NCBI RefSeq assembly: GCF_020740795.1
Contig: NC_067305.1
Span: forward strand, 2,480,001 to 2,544,000
Direction: 5' to 3'
DNA length: 64,000 nucleotides
Source of the DNA: Apus apus
Taxonomy: Eukaryota; Chordata; Aves; Apodiformes; Apodidae
The notes below the pieces were generated by a model, which worked only from the letters and a program-made list of their open reading frames with translations, was not told the origin of the DNA and ran no database searches. The position numbers and the translations under genes are program-made. Positions 50,500 through 61,620 of the stretch are shown in pieces (the first letter of the stretch is position 1; every line of letters starts with the position of its first letter).

Positions 50500-50916
50500 T
50501 CTCCTATGAAGACAGGCTGAGAGAGTTGATTTTGTTTAGCCTGGAGAAGAGAAGGCTCCAGGGAGACCTCAGAGCACCTTCCAGTGCCTGAAAGGGCTCC
50601 AGGAAAGCTGGGGAGGGACTTAGGACAAGGGCAGGGAGGGAGAGGACAAGGGGGGATGGATGAAAACTGGCAGAGGGAGATTGAGGTGAGACATGAGGAG
50701 GGAATTCTGGAGTGTGAGGGTGGTGAGAGCCTGGCCCAGGTTGCCCAGGGAAGCTGTGGCTGCCCCATCCCTGGCAGTGTTGAAGGGCAGGTTGGATGGG
50801 GCTTGGAGCAACCTGGGCTGGTGGGAGGTGTCCCTGCCCATGCGGGGGGGTTGGATCTAGATGATCTTGAAGGGTCCCTTCCAATCCAAACCATTCTATG
50901 ATTCTGTGACTCTGTG
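50500..50916 (+). mobile_element. CR1 LINE 3' fragment
   Basis: Main-subfamily CR1 of about 415 bp, nearly identical over most of its length to the copy at 37466-37876, ending CCATTCTATGATTCTGTGA. Open frames at 50364-50953 derive from it. Confidence 0.94.
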
Positions 50917-51204
50917 CTAACCCCGGCATGGTTAGGAAGTGCTGGTACCCCATTTTTCAGAAGAAATAAGTAGTAACGAAGGGGCTGGTGACTTTCATTG
51001 ATTCATTTGTGCCATCAGTAACAGCACAGCCCAGAAATGCTGTTGTTGGGGAAACGGTGCAGCCGTGGGGACCTTCCCTGCCCTCCCTCCCTGCTGGGAA
51101 GGTGTCAGTGGAAGGGCTGAGACCTGGCAGGTGAGCTGCCAAGTATTTCCTCCCACCGGGAAAAGGTGGAAGCAGAAATCTGTGTTTGTATTTATTTCTC
51201 TCTG

Positions 51205-51206
<2 letters not shown>

Positions 51207-51238
<32 letters not shown>

Positions 51239-51252
51239 TATTAAAAAAAAAG
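51207..51252. repeat. Poly(A)-(TA)n-poly(A) microsatellite
   Basis: An A run, then about ten TA dinucleotides, then another A run. Low complexity, no coding potential. Confidence 0.95.
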
Positions 51253-51699
51253 GGAAAAGGACACCTGAGCTCCTAATTTGCAAAAGCTGGATGAGAAACC
51301 TGGAAGCTGCCGGGCCCTGCGTCTTTAAAAGCAGTTAAATTCCTCTTCCCTGCACTAGGAGGCACCTTGAACCTTCCTCTTGGCCCCGAGCAGAGCCCAT
51401 CTGCTTCCTATTACCTTCCCATAAAGCTGCCTCCCCGGCCAAAAAGCCGGGCTTTCAGGGAATTCTGTCTGCAGCCCCGATGTTGAAATTAGTAACAGTT
51501 GTCATCTGTTGTGGGGTTTTTTTCCCCCCCTCTTCTCTTTTTGCTTTATTCCAGCTTGGTTTTTAAACCTCCTCCCCAGCCCTAACACCCCCTGCCCGCC
51601 CCCCCCTGCTTCTCCCCTGGTTTGTCGTGGTTTTTTTTTTTTTTGGGGGGGTCGGTTTTTCGGTTTTGGTGTGGGGAGAGGTGACCTTGAAGCCACCCC

Positions 51700-52620
51700 T
51701 TGTGGCATCAGCCCCTGCTCCCCTCGCCCCGCAGGCAGCTTGGCGCGGGGAGCGCCGGCCGCTCGCGGGGCGCCTGCCAAGGGCGGCGAATTCCTTGGGA
51801 AGGAGCAAATGGGAACCTGGCCCGAGCCAGGGAGGCATGAGACTGTGGAAAGTCCCCCGTCCCCCCCCAGCTCATGTCCTGGGGCTCCCAACAAGACCCC
51901 TGGTGTTCCTGCCCCCAGCACAAGCCTGAGGCCTGTCCGGGCTTGCCGCGGGTCAGGAAGAAAATCTGCAAAATGAGGTGATGGAAAATGTTATCCGGAG
52001 CGATGCGGCCGCAGAGCCCACGCTCCTCCAGCTCTCCCGCTGGTTCCGGGTCCTTCCCTGGCGGGAGGTGGGCTCGCTGGGGTCTGGGAAGCTCCGCTGG
52101 GAAGGGGCCATGTTTTCCTTGCTGTGTGCAGGGAGGAATGGAAGCTGGGCCCTTCCCCCAGCCCAGCTAACGGGAATTGTGCAGCTGTAATTCCTGCCTC
52201 CGAACGTGGCTCCTTCCCCCCAAGGTCGGGGCTGCCTGCAGCTTCCTCCTGGCGCCTGCTCCGGGGGATGCTGAGGAGCTGGGACTGAAGGGGAAGGGCA
52301 GAGGGTGGATGAGGGGATCAGCCGTGGCTGCCACAGCCTCGGGGTCGGGGAGAGGCGGAGGAAGGATGGGAAATAAGGACAGGCTGGAGGAAGCGAGTTC
52401 AACAGCTGGAAAACAAGAAAAATGAGCGTGAAGCCCAGGAGAAAATACGCTTCAGCTGAGCAGCTTTCTCTCCGCAGGCCTTGGAGCTGTGACAGGATAT
52501 AAAAGCTGGAATCTCAAACTTGAATAGATGCTGAAAAAATGCTGACTTAGGAGAGGGCCACAGCACGCCCGGCTCGCGTTCCGCATTCTCCCTTTTCCAG
52601 TTGACTTCCCGCAGCCCCGC
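51700..52620. promoter_or_regulatory. GC/CpG-rich block, candidate 5' region of the ADAMTS gene
   Basis: CpG density is visibly raised, especially 51720-51790 (GGCGCGGGGAGCGCCGGCCG) and 51990-52080, against a CpG-poor surround. It lies 2-3 kb upstream of the ADAMTS start codon on the same side. This suggests a promoter-associated island; the assignment to this gene is inference. Confidence 0.45.
52498..52505 (+). promoter_or_regulatory. TATA-like box TATAAAAG
   Basis: TATAAAAG at the downstream edge of the GC-rich block. About 290 bp further on there is a good donor, CACGG|GTGAGT at 52795/52796. Together they could define a non-coding first exon (about 52530-52795) of the ADAMTS gene. No transcript evidence is available from sequence alone. 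Confidence 0.3.
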
Positions 52621-54494
52621 CAGGAGCAGGCACAGAGCAGCTGGCAGCATCCAGCACCATTGGCCCCCTCTGCCCCACAGCCGGGGGGTGACACTACAGA
52701 GATGCTGTCCCCAGGTGGACGTGGCCTTTTGGACCCAGAGGAATTCCTGCCCAACCCTCTTGCCTCCCCTGCCCTCTTCACTTCACCCATCACGGGTGAG
52801 TGGAGCAGCCTGGGATGAGATTTGGGCAGTTTTTTCCCTGGTCAGGCAGCTGATTCTCATGGTTGCTGATCACTTGTTGCTGTCTTCAAAGATGCTGTCA
52901 CAGGGGTAGTGCCTGGGCTTTGCAGAAACAAACTTGGCAAGTGGCATCAGGTGTGACTGGGGAGACCAGCCCAAGGCCTCACTGTTGATCTTTGGCCATT
53001 TTTAACTGTCAATAGATTTAACATTTAAAATACGTCGTTCCAAATTGTGATTTAAAGATGCATGATTAATCTTCCAGCAGGGAAAAGTCACTAACTTACT
53101 TAGATTAATTATTGGGGCAGGAATCATATCTCTGATTTCTTCTTGTACCTTACCTGTGTAGTCTCTGGCCTGTGGTGGATGTTATTCCAAACCTCCACGG
53201 CACAAATAACATTAACTGCGTAGTAGAGATGGGAAAACAGAAGTAGAGATAAATTGCAACCTGCCCTGAGGACATGAGGTGAGGGGGAGTGTGGCAGACC
53301 CAGGAGGAACAGGGCTCCCCTGCTCTCTAGCCAGCAGTTAGTCTTTGCTACTTAAAGCACACAAGAGCAGAGCAAAGCAAGGGTTAATGATGTTCTTCCC
53401 AGTGTTTTCTTACTGGGATGAGGACCACACACGTGGCTGTTGACACCTTTGCAAAGAGCAGCATCCTCCAGCCCAGCCTCATCTTCCCAGCAGTTCAGGA
53501 GCATCCCTCCTGCCTTCCCTGCTGTGCAAGCCATTGCTGGATCATCTCAAGCCAAACTGCAGTATGTATTTATCTGTCACCTTTGCAGGAACCTTTGCAT
53601 TGTGCTGTGGGGCTGCTCTGGAACAAGAGAATCACTTCAGATATTTGGGATTCTCCAGGCAGTGTTTAGGTATGTGCCATTTTCCTTACATACATCATCT
53701 GAGGGCTGGATAGCAGCAGAAACCACAGGCTCTGTGCAACTCTCCAGCACTCTGTGAGTTTTGTATAATTGCCTCAGACTGAGTGGAAATTATCTGCAAG
53801 CCAGAAATCTTTCACTGGAGCAATTAGCAAATCATTTTAAATAACAAATACAATTGGAATCTCACAATCCATTTGTGGATAGAGCTGAGGGTAAGGGTGA
53901 GTTCACTCAATGGGTCCTTTGTTTTCAGTCACTGTTTTAGGTTTAGCCAATGCACTCAGAGAGCAAGTTCTCTCAGTGCACTGATGGTCATTAAAGTGTA
54001 TTTTAAAGCCAGAAACTGCAGCAGAAAGGGTATCTACTGCTCACTGCCACCCCACTAATGCTTTTATTTCATGCTCTCCTTGAAAAGATCGGGTAACTGA
54101 GACCAGGTCACTCTTTGGTCTGCACTTTCTTGTGGGTATTGTCACAGGACAAAGAGTTCCCATTTATTCTGAGCTCCTCTCCTCTGGTACAAGGTCTGTA
54201 CCAGCCCTTCAGTGCAGGGTTGTGCTGGGAGCAGAGTTTGCATCCAGGAGAGCCCCCAGCTGTCCCTGCAGCAGGACAATGTGGTTTTCTGATGCTGTGA
54301 ACTGACGTGGTTAATTGCATTTGCGTTCGTTTCCCATCCTTTTCTCCCCTTTTCTTTCCATCCCACTCCCCCTTCTCTAAGATTGGGCTTTCCTCCTTTA
54401 CCCTGCACACCCTTTTCTCCCCCGTGTCCTTCCTCCTCCACCCTCTTTCCCCTCTGTCTGTCCCACTGGCTCATCCCCACCCTCTCCTCCACAG

Positions 54495-54830
54495 GGGCGA
54501 TGCCACCAAGAGCCTGCAGTTTGGATTAGCCCATGGTGACCCCGCAGTGGCCCGGGCACAGCACGTGGCACAGACATCGTGGGCCTCTCTGCTTTGGGGA
54601 GAGCACAGAGTGGCCAAGGATGCCTGCGGAGGGACCCAGGACTCCTGTCTCTACATAAGTGGTGGCTGAGGGAGAGACATGTTGGGACAGTGCCCCTCCA
54701 GCTGGCACAACACTCCCTGCGCCGAGACAAGCGTCGCTAACCATGGCAATAGCTTGGAGGCTTCTCACGTGGACTGTCATCTTCACTGCAGCCCTGTGCA
54801 GCTTTCCAGGTTACAGCTTCCAGTCCCAAG
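54495..54830 (+). CDS. ADAMTS10: ADAMTS10-like exon with start codon and signal peptide
   Basis: The ATG at 54743 has a favourable context (AACCATGG). It opens 29 codons: a short basic N-terminus (W-R), a hydrophobic core (LLTWTVIFTAALC) and SFPGYSFQSQ. The donor is CCCAAG|GTAGGG at 54830/54831 and leaves one base, which the next exon completes as E. Upstream, a long polypyrimidine tract (54340-54490) ends in CTCCTCCACAG at 54494, a strong acceptor, so 54495-54742 is proposed as 5'UTR. That leader contains at least two short upstream frames starting at ATG. Confidence 0.75.
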
Positions 54831-57800
54831 GTAGGGATTGCTGGGGGGGGAGGAGCTGGATCCACCCACCTCTGCTGGCAGAGACTCTGGTGCTGTGGGA
54901 GGGAGCTTTTGGGGTAATGTTGGGGAGTAGGTGGAGACACCCCAAACTCTGCTCGTTGCACTGCAGCAGAGCTCCTCCTGCTGAATGTGCAGGTGTTTTC
55001 CCTTGGCCTCCAAGGAAGGGGAACAAGGAGAGGACACTGGCCCAGGTTGCCCAGGGAAGCTGTGGCTGCCCCATCCCTGGCAGTGTTGAAGGGCAGGTTG
55101 GATGGGGCTTGGAGCAGCCTGGGCTGGTGGGAGGTGTCCCTGCCCGTGCAGGGGGGTTGGAACTAAGTGATTTGGGGTTGGACTAGATGATCTTTCGAGG
55201 TCCCTTCCAACCCCTATGATTCTATGATTCTATGATCCCTTCCAACCCAAACCATTCAGTGGTTCTATGAAAGGCTGTGTTCTGCTCTTGGATGTTTCTC
55301 TCCCTGATTTTCTGCGGAATCCGGAGCTGTAGGGTCTGTTGTGAGAGGACAGCACGGAGAGGCTTAGAAAGCAAAGGAGATGTGGTAGGACAGAGGAAGC
55401 TCCCCTTCCAGTGGGGTGGAGCAGCGCATCCTGGGATGAATGGAGGCTTTGTGAGGAGGAGGCTGTGTGTGTGCAGCCAGCCAGCAGGGCAGGGAGCAGC
55501 CCTGTGGAGCAGTCCTCTGCAAGTGCAGGGACCAAGCTCTCTGCTGGCAGACACTCTGCAGAGCTGAGCCTGGGCAGGCATGTGCTGCTGGAGGAGCAGC
55601 TGTAGTTTGCACACACGTTTCTCTAAGTGTTACCATTAGAAAATGCCCAAACCAAAAGGTGTGAGCACTTTGTACCCGCCTGGTGTGTCTGTGTGTTTTT
55701 AGTGGTCTTGTGTTTAAATACAGAGCCACACAACCAAGGGACTGCAAGGAAAGCAGAATGTGGGGCTCCTGGAGATAGATTTGTGCCTCTGTACATGATT
55801 TTCATCCAGGTTAGGAGTGAAGGAGCTGGAAAGTGAGGTGGGGCTGCCTTGTACCCAGCCCGGAGTGCAAATACAGCACGGGCAGGTAACACAGGGTGGC
55901 TAAATTGCTTAGTACTCATTTGCTTTCATGACCATTTCTTAAGAGGCAGTATGAACACTCCCCTCAGGCACCAAAGGAAAGAAGAAACTCCAGAGTTAGA
56001 CATTCAAGGTGTTTAAGCCTCAGCAGAGCACTTGCACAGCCATAATCCTGCAGTACCAGGTGTTGCCCAGGTTAAGTGCAGCAGGACCAGTGATGTCCCT
56101 GGGCTGTAGAGTGGTGCAGCACCATGGGCTTGCAGTTATGGGTTGTCTTGTGAAGCAGAACTGGAAAGAGGAACAGAAGCAACCAAAAAGCCTGGTCTGA
56201 GCACCATCTTGTTGCTAAATGTGGGGCACTGCTGTGCTGCAGCTTGTGCTGGGTGACACGAGGGGGAGGCAGGCACAGAGGGTTTGCTAGGCAGGCACTG
56301 TGCAGCATTCAGGGTTACACAGGCAGGTGTTGTTTTTTTTTGACTCTGAAACAAACAGAGGTTTCTGGTCCTTTCCACCAAAGGCTCTGGCAGTGCCTGG
56401 GGTGGCTGTTCTGGGCCTCCCATCCCCATCAGCTCACACCTCCCTCCATCTGCAGCACAGCCACGCGCTGACCAGCACTTTGCTGCCAGACCCCCTCAGT
56501 TCTGCCCACGGCAGCTCAGATCCTCCCTCACCCACCAGCCTCCTCACCATGTGCTAATGACACCTCAGCCCAAACCCAGGAGCTCACCCAGATGATGGTT
56601 AAAGCATTTGTGCTCTCCTAGGTGCTGCCTTCCCCTGGGGGATGAGTCCCAGCTGGTGGTGTTGCTGGGAGCACCAGTCTGAGAACTGAATCCCGTTCCC
56701 TCCCTGGTCCCTGTCCAGGGTCAGGCTGCCCCTTGGGCCCCTCTTGCTGTCCTTTTTTAGGCTCAGAGTCCTTTTTTAGGCTCCCTGCATCCGGAGTGGG
56801 TGGCATCAGGCTGTTGATGTTACTCAACACTTCTCTTCACCACGCTGCTGAGGCAACAAGTGCATAATCCTCACAACACCCTTTGAAGAGGGTGAAAGGC
56901 TGTTATCTCCTCTTAGCAGCTGGAGGCACGGAAAATAAAGGCCAATGCTTTCAACAGGCACAACTGCAGATCAGATTCTTTGTTTCATGCAGGAAAAAAT
57001 GAAGGTATCATAGTCATGAGGTGTAATTATCTTTGTGGTGCACAGCCCAGGGTTGAAGGCCCCTTCCATCCAGCAGAGATGTAAGAGTGTCAGATGTAAC
57101 ACGTACAGTCAGGCTGCAGTTTTTAACAGTGCAGGAACCAGCAGCTGAAACAATTGACCAAGGACTCGGCACGTGCTCACTGAATGGTTTTTAATCAGGA
57201 GGGAATTTGCTGCCAACCCTTTGGTTTAACTGTAGTGACAGATTATTAGATATCCCAGTTTTTAGAGCATTAGGTGAGGCTGGCCTCTCTGCTCCTGGCT
57301 CACATGTAAACCCACAAACCCTCGAAGGACACAGTGGGACTGCACCAATGCCAGGGCAGCCTGAAGTCCTGGGGTCCCACAGTGTTTTCCACAGTCATCC
57401 CCTAGGGATCACGTCTGGGCTGCAGCTGCAGCTCCTCTTTTCTCTAGTGACAAGACCAGAGCAAACATCTGCTTCCTTTCCATCCTTCAGGCAGCTCTGT
57501 AATGAGAGAGGCAAAGGGGAGCATTCAAGGAGGGGACAAAAACCTCCCTCCTCCACCTTTACCACCTTCTTTTCGTTCAGCTTACCCCTCTGCCTCCCCT
57601 GTGCCCTTTCCCTGCCATCCCTGCCCCCTCAGATCTGTGCTTCCTGTACATCAAACACGGGGCAGTGAGGGACCTCTCCCTGCAACCCATCCCTCCTGCT
57701 TCCCAGCTTTCTCCTGTGCCTTCTCCTGAGAGCTTTGAGATCCTTCAGGGGTGCCCAGAGTCCTGCAAAGCCATGGAGCAGTTTTTCCAGGAGAAAGGCT

Positions 57801-60581
57801 TTTTATAGCATCTTTTCTGAAGCAGTTTGACAGCTCTCTGGAAACACCAGGCTGCTTATCACCAGCACATGGGGCACTGCACTGCACATTGCAAGGCAAG
57901 GTCTATTAATACAGTGTGAAGTGGCTGAGGGGGCAGAGGGCACATGGTGGCTTTTCTGAAGGGAAGGAAGAGGCAAACAGTGCTGTTCTTGCTGTTGGGA
58001 GCTCCTGGTATGGTCTGTAACCTGAGGAGCATGACTGAGGCAGAGAAAATTAGGGAACATCAGTGATGTTGAGTGGAGCACACAGGGTTAGGGACTGAAA
58101 GAGATCCTAATTTCTTAGGAATCCAGCCTTGTATGTTTTTAGGGGAGAGGAAGGAGCCAGCTGGAACACTGGATGAGGACACTTGGTTTCTTCCTTCTGT
58201 TGAAAGTCTGTCTTCATTATTTTCCCATTTCTGGCATCTCCACCCTAGAACATCACTTCCTAAAATGTACATGTGATGCAGGGCACTGCTCTTAGATCTT
58301 TATTTCTAAGATCTTAGATCTTTAATTCTGTGCCTCAGTTTCCAGCATGACATCCCTGAGAGGATGCAGAGCACTACAGCAAAAGCAGGTTCTCACACAC
58401 AACCTCACCCCCAAGCTCTGGACCTTTGTTTTCCCCCTGCAGATTCCTTGCAGGTCAGGATCAGAGACTCAGCCCAGGGTCCCAGGCCCTTTCTAGCCAC
58501 TGGATGCACAGACCTCCTTCTGATTGACTATTTTGCAAGCCCACGTGGACTGCAGGGAAGGGAAAAAGAAAAACAAGACACTTCCGATGGCAAATTTTTC
58601 CAAGCCTGAGGTCATTGCTGCAGTGCAAATAGTCACTCTTGTTTGCCTGGCCACATCACACTCAAGGAGCTGTGATGCAGGAGAAGCTGGAGCACAGGAA
58701 GTTAAAGAACTAATAATTATTTCTGGCTTGTCAAGGCAAGGGAGAGGTGCCAGAAGTGCTTATGGTTTGGAAGGATGGGAGCTAACCCCTAAACCCAGCT
58801 GGTGGGAAGGACTGTCCCATTACCAGTGGCCAAGGAAACCACTCTGTCAGTCTCCCACACTGGAAAACACACTAGAGGAAAAGGAAACTTTCCAGTGCTG
58901 CCATGTGGTAAGAGTGTAATTTGGAGTCCAAATTTATGATGGCTGGGAAGGCTTTGAAGATGGGTGCTGTGGAGCCAGGCAAATTGCAGCCACCCTGGAG
59001 CAGCCTGGCCCCTCCTGTTTGCTTAGGAAACAACTACAAATAGGATGCAAAAAGGACAGGAAAAGTCTTCCAGGGTGAAAAGAAAGCAAATCTTCTCCCA
59101 CTCCATGAGCAAACCTCCAGCCATGAGGGGTCCAGGGGAACACACTGTGATGAGGGAAGCTCTGCTGCCCCGTGCGTGGTTTTTTACATCTCCTCATGAA
59201 GGCTTTGGTGCTTGGGGCTGTCAGAGGCAGCTCCAGCTCCTGTCAGATCCAGCCTGGCAGTCCCTGGGACGTTTTGCTTGGGACATGAGAAATTTCTGTC
59301 GAGGATGCAGAGTGCCAGCTCCTGTGACAGCCAAAAGTGTTGTGTTCCTGTGTGAGTGCAGGCAGACGGGTTGCACAGGGACCTTGTCAGAGCACATTTC
59401 CTAAGTGAAAAACACAAGTGCCCCAAGAGAAGGTGCTAAGCCAGGCTGATAGGATGCAGAGCACCAAGCTGGGAAGGCAGGATGGTGTCATAGAGAGAGA
59501 CTTGGCTGGGGAGCTGGGATGTCTGACTTGCCTTCTCAGCACAGATGGGGAATTCTGGTGACCCTCTTGTCTTCTTTTGATTGCAAGAGTTGCATTGCAA
59601 GGACATTGTGCCCCTGGGGAAGATGCCCAGTATTGCACCAAGGTAGCTGTGGTCAGGAGGCTGGTTTGGTGCTGCTGTTATGGGAGTTGTCAAGGCAGAG
59701 TTAGCAGGTTTATGTGCAGCAGTAGATGTTCTGAAGAACCCCACAGTTCCTTAGTGAGACTCTCCTCTCCTGAGACAGTGTTGTCCCAAGGCTTGTTCTG
59801 GCTCATTTTGAAGACACCTGATTGATAGTTTTGGTACTGAAAAGCTCCAGGTTAAAATAACCCTCCAAACCACAGAGTGTGAGTGTGCACAGCCTGGAGT
59901 CCCTCTGCCCAGTGGAGATGGAGGGATGGGGGATAGTCCAGGTCTAGAGCTGGAATTTGGGTGTCCTGAATGCCCCCTGGGACTGGTTTGTTTCTCTCCA
60001 TCACCTGCAGAGGAAGAAGATTACAATCCATAGGCTCGAAGCCTGTTGCTGCCCCAGGGCTCTGTAGGCTCTGAGCCTTTGGGAACACCTGAAGGACCTG
60101 CAGCCTGGACAGAGCAGGACCCTGTCCCCCCGTTGTGCTCAGGCTCCATGCTGAACTCGCTGGGTATTTTGCTCCCTTTGCAGAATGTCATTCCTGTCTT
60201 TGCTTTCCCTTTCCAGAGGAGTTCCTCTCCAGCCTCGATCACTATGAAATTGCATTCCCCATCCAAGTGGACCAAAACGGGGACTTCCTCACCTTTGACA
60301 TGAGAAGCCAGCTGAAGCCCCGGCCCCGCCGCAGCCTGGGCTCCTTGCCCTATGAGCCATCTGAGCAGCAGGTCTTCTACAAAGTCTCTGCCCACCGAAC
60401 CCAGTTCCTCCTCAACCTGACCCTGCACTCCAACCTGCTGGCTGAGCACTTCACTGTTGAGTACTGGAAGCGGGATGGCATGGACTGGCAGCACGATTTC
60501 CACGAGGACTGTCACTACGCCGGCCACCTGCAGGACCAGCACCTCAACTCCAAGGTTGCCATCAGCAACTGCAATGGACTG
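54743..60581 (+). CDS. ADAMTS10: ADAMTS10-like metalloprotease, 5' part (signal peptide and prodomain)
   Basis: ADAMTS10 is a secreted zinc metalloprotease of the extracellular matrix, linked to fibrillin microfibrils. Two coding exons in phase give 151 residues: a signal peptide (MAIAWRLLTWTVIFTAALCS), then the prodomain from EEFLSSLDHYEIAFPIQVDQ, with LNLT (N-glycosylation), HFTVEYW, DCHYAGHLQDQ and KVAISNCNGL. By my recollection of the human proteins, identity to ADAMTS10 (EFLSSL, YEIAFP, FLLNLT, YAGHLQ, VAIS) and to ADAMTS6 (VDQNG, LNLTL, HFTVEYW, LQDQ, SNC) is about equal. ADAMTS6 is usually highly conserved, so ADAMTS10 or a close paralogue is favoured. The next expected exon (HGLI... 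segment) is not in the remaining 3.4 kb; the catalytic HExxH and thrombospondin repeats lie beyond the window. It is divergent from ZAP70. Confidence 0.75.
54831..60216 (+). other. ADAMTS10-like intron 1
   Basis: The 5.4-kb intron holds the composite CR1 at 55039-55271, a possible MIR-like SINE remnant near 56860-56945, and otherwise unique sequence without recognisable exons. Confidence 0.7.
55039..55271 (+). mobile_element. Composite CR1: second-subfamily tip inside a main-subfamily copy
   Basis: A main-subfamily CR1 runs to GGGGTTGGAACTAAGTGAT. It is then interrupted by about 65 bases of a second-subfamily 3' end (GGGGTTGGACTAGATGATCT ... CCTATGATTCTATGATTCTA) and resumes with TCCCTTCCAACCCAAACCAT and its own tail. 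It lies in intron 1 of the ADAMTS gene. Confidence 0.85.
60217..60581 (+). CDS. ADAMTS10: ADAMTS10-like prodomain exon
   Basis: 365 nt between acceptor CCCTTTCCAG (60216) and donor GGACTG|GTGAGT (60581/60582). The phase matches the signal-peptide exon (1 base + 2) and ends in phase 0, as expected before the next prodomain exon of ADAMTS10/6. It carries a basic cluster KPRPRRSLG (R-x-R-R) where both human paralogues also have an RxxR-like cluster, a possible proprotein-convertase site inside the prodomain. Two cysteines (in EDCHYAG and SNCNGL) are conserved across the family. Confidence 0.88.
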
Positions 60582-60696
60582 GTGAGTCCCTGGAGTCTGC
60601 CCAGCCAAGGGCAGTACTAACAACAGCTGGTGGGAAAGGCACAGGGTTGGTGTGAGGCTGGAGTGTTGCACACTGGCATCAAAAGTCACCTGAGGG

Positions 60697-60957
60697 TGAA
60701 GAAGGACAAGGGGCAATGGGCACAAACTGGAGCACAGGAGGTCCAACTTAAACATGAGGGAAAACTTCTTGACTCTGAGGGTAACAGAGCCCTGGGACAG
60801 GCTGCCCAGGGAGATTGTGGAGTCTTCATCCCTGGAGACATTCCAAGCCCACCTGGACATTTCCCCTGGCATCTGCTCTAGGGCATCCTGCTCTGACAGG
60901 GGGTTGGACCAGAAGATCTCCAGAGGTCCCTTCCAACCCTGACAACTCTATGACTCT
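60697..60957 (+). mobile_element. CR1 LINE 3' fragment in ADAMTS intron 2
   Basis: Second-subfamily CR1, about 260 bp, with GGGACAGGCTGCCCAGGGAG and CTGCTCTGACAGGGGGTTGG, ending in a decayed tail CAACTCTATGACTCTA. It begins about 115 bp after the prodomain exon. Confidence 0.92.
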
Positions 60958-61459
60958 AAAGCCACATCCCTTCATTACATCCCATGAGGTTCCTGATCCA
61001 TGTTTCACTTGCAGTCCAGTTTCTGCCAAAGTCAGATCATTTTTCCCTTGATCCTAATTGGAATGGGATAATCCAGGCTCTAGACCATTATTCTGGCTCT
61101 CACACAACTCCTGCCTCCCCTTCCAAGAGCAACAGCAGAAGATGTTTTGCATGTGCTAGGGAGGAAGAAGTGCAGGAGGGCAGGAATTTCACAGCACAAC
61201 TGGGAATATCAAAAGTGCATTCGGGTCCTTACAATTGCTGAGACATTCCTGGGGTTCCCAGTCATTTCTGTCCAGGTTTCAGGAGCTAAAAATGTGACTT
61301 AAGGGAGAAAAATGGGAATAGTCAGTTTTTCAGTATGAAATAGAGAACATCAAGAGGAGACAAAGCAACATTCCTCAAAAACAGCAAGGCTGCTGCAAAG
61401 AGGGTGGGAGTGATGGATTTTGCATGTCCTAACAGCTAGGACTAGACATCATGGTCTTG

Positions 61460-61620
61460 AAATGGTCTTTAAAAGAAGCTGAGCTCTGGACTAGGTTGCT
61501 TGGAGAGAACGTGGCCTCTGCATTGTTGGAGATCTTTAGCAACAGGCCAGACAAATGCCTCTCAGAAATACCCCAGGTATGATTCATTAGGTCTTCCAGC
61601 ACTGGGAATAGACTAAGGAC
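61460..61620 (+). mobile_element. Possible ancient CR1/L3-like remnant
   Basis: The stretch with GGACTAGGTTGCTTGGAGAG, TTGGAGATCTTTAGCAACAG and ATACCCCAGGTATGATTCAT follows the order of old amniote CR1/L3 3' ends (GGAGATCTTTAA...CTGGACA...CTAGGTATAATT). It is heavily diverged; recognition is by eye only. Confidence 0.45.

Larger units (their letters stand above)
17981..51690. other. Intergenic region between ZAP70 and the ADAMTS gene
   Basis: No protein family could be recognised in any frame other than CR1 reverse transcriptase at 48990. It includes the unseen 5' non-coding exon(s) of ZAP70 and presumably regulatory DNA. The open frames are short or repeat-driven; the longest non-repeat one (49570-50316, plus) has no recognisable motif. 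Non-coding RNA genes cannot be excluded. Confidence 0.65.

Noticed and set aside
51434-51451. CCCGGC-CAAAAA-GCCGGG hairpin as a terminator
   Set aside because: Short perfect hairpins are common by chance and intrinsic terminators are not relevant to RNA polymerase II genes.
54743-60581. Calling the protease ADAMTS6 outright
   Set aside because: Recalled identity to human ADAMTS6 is only about half, too low for a bird orthologue of that highly conserved gene, and ADAMTS10-specific blocks are present.
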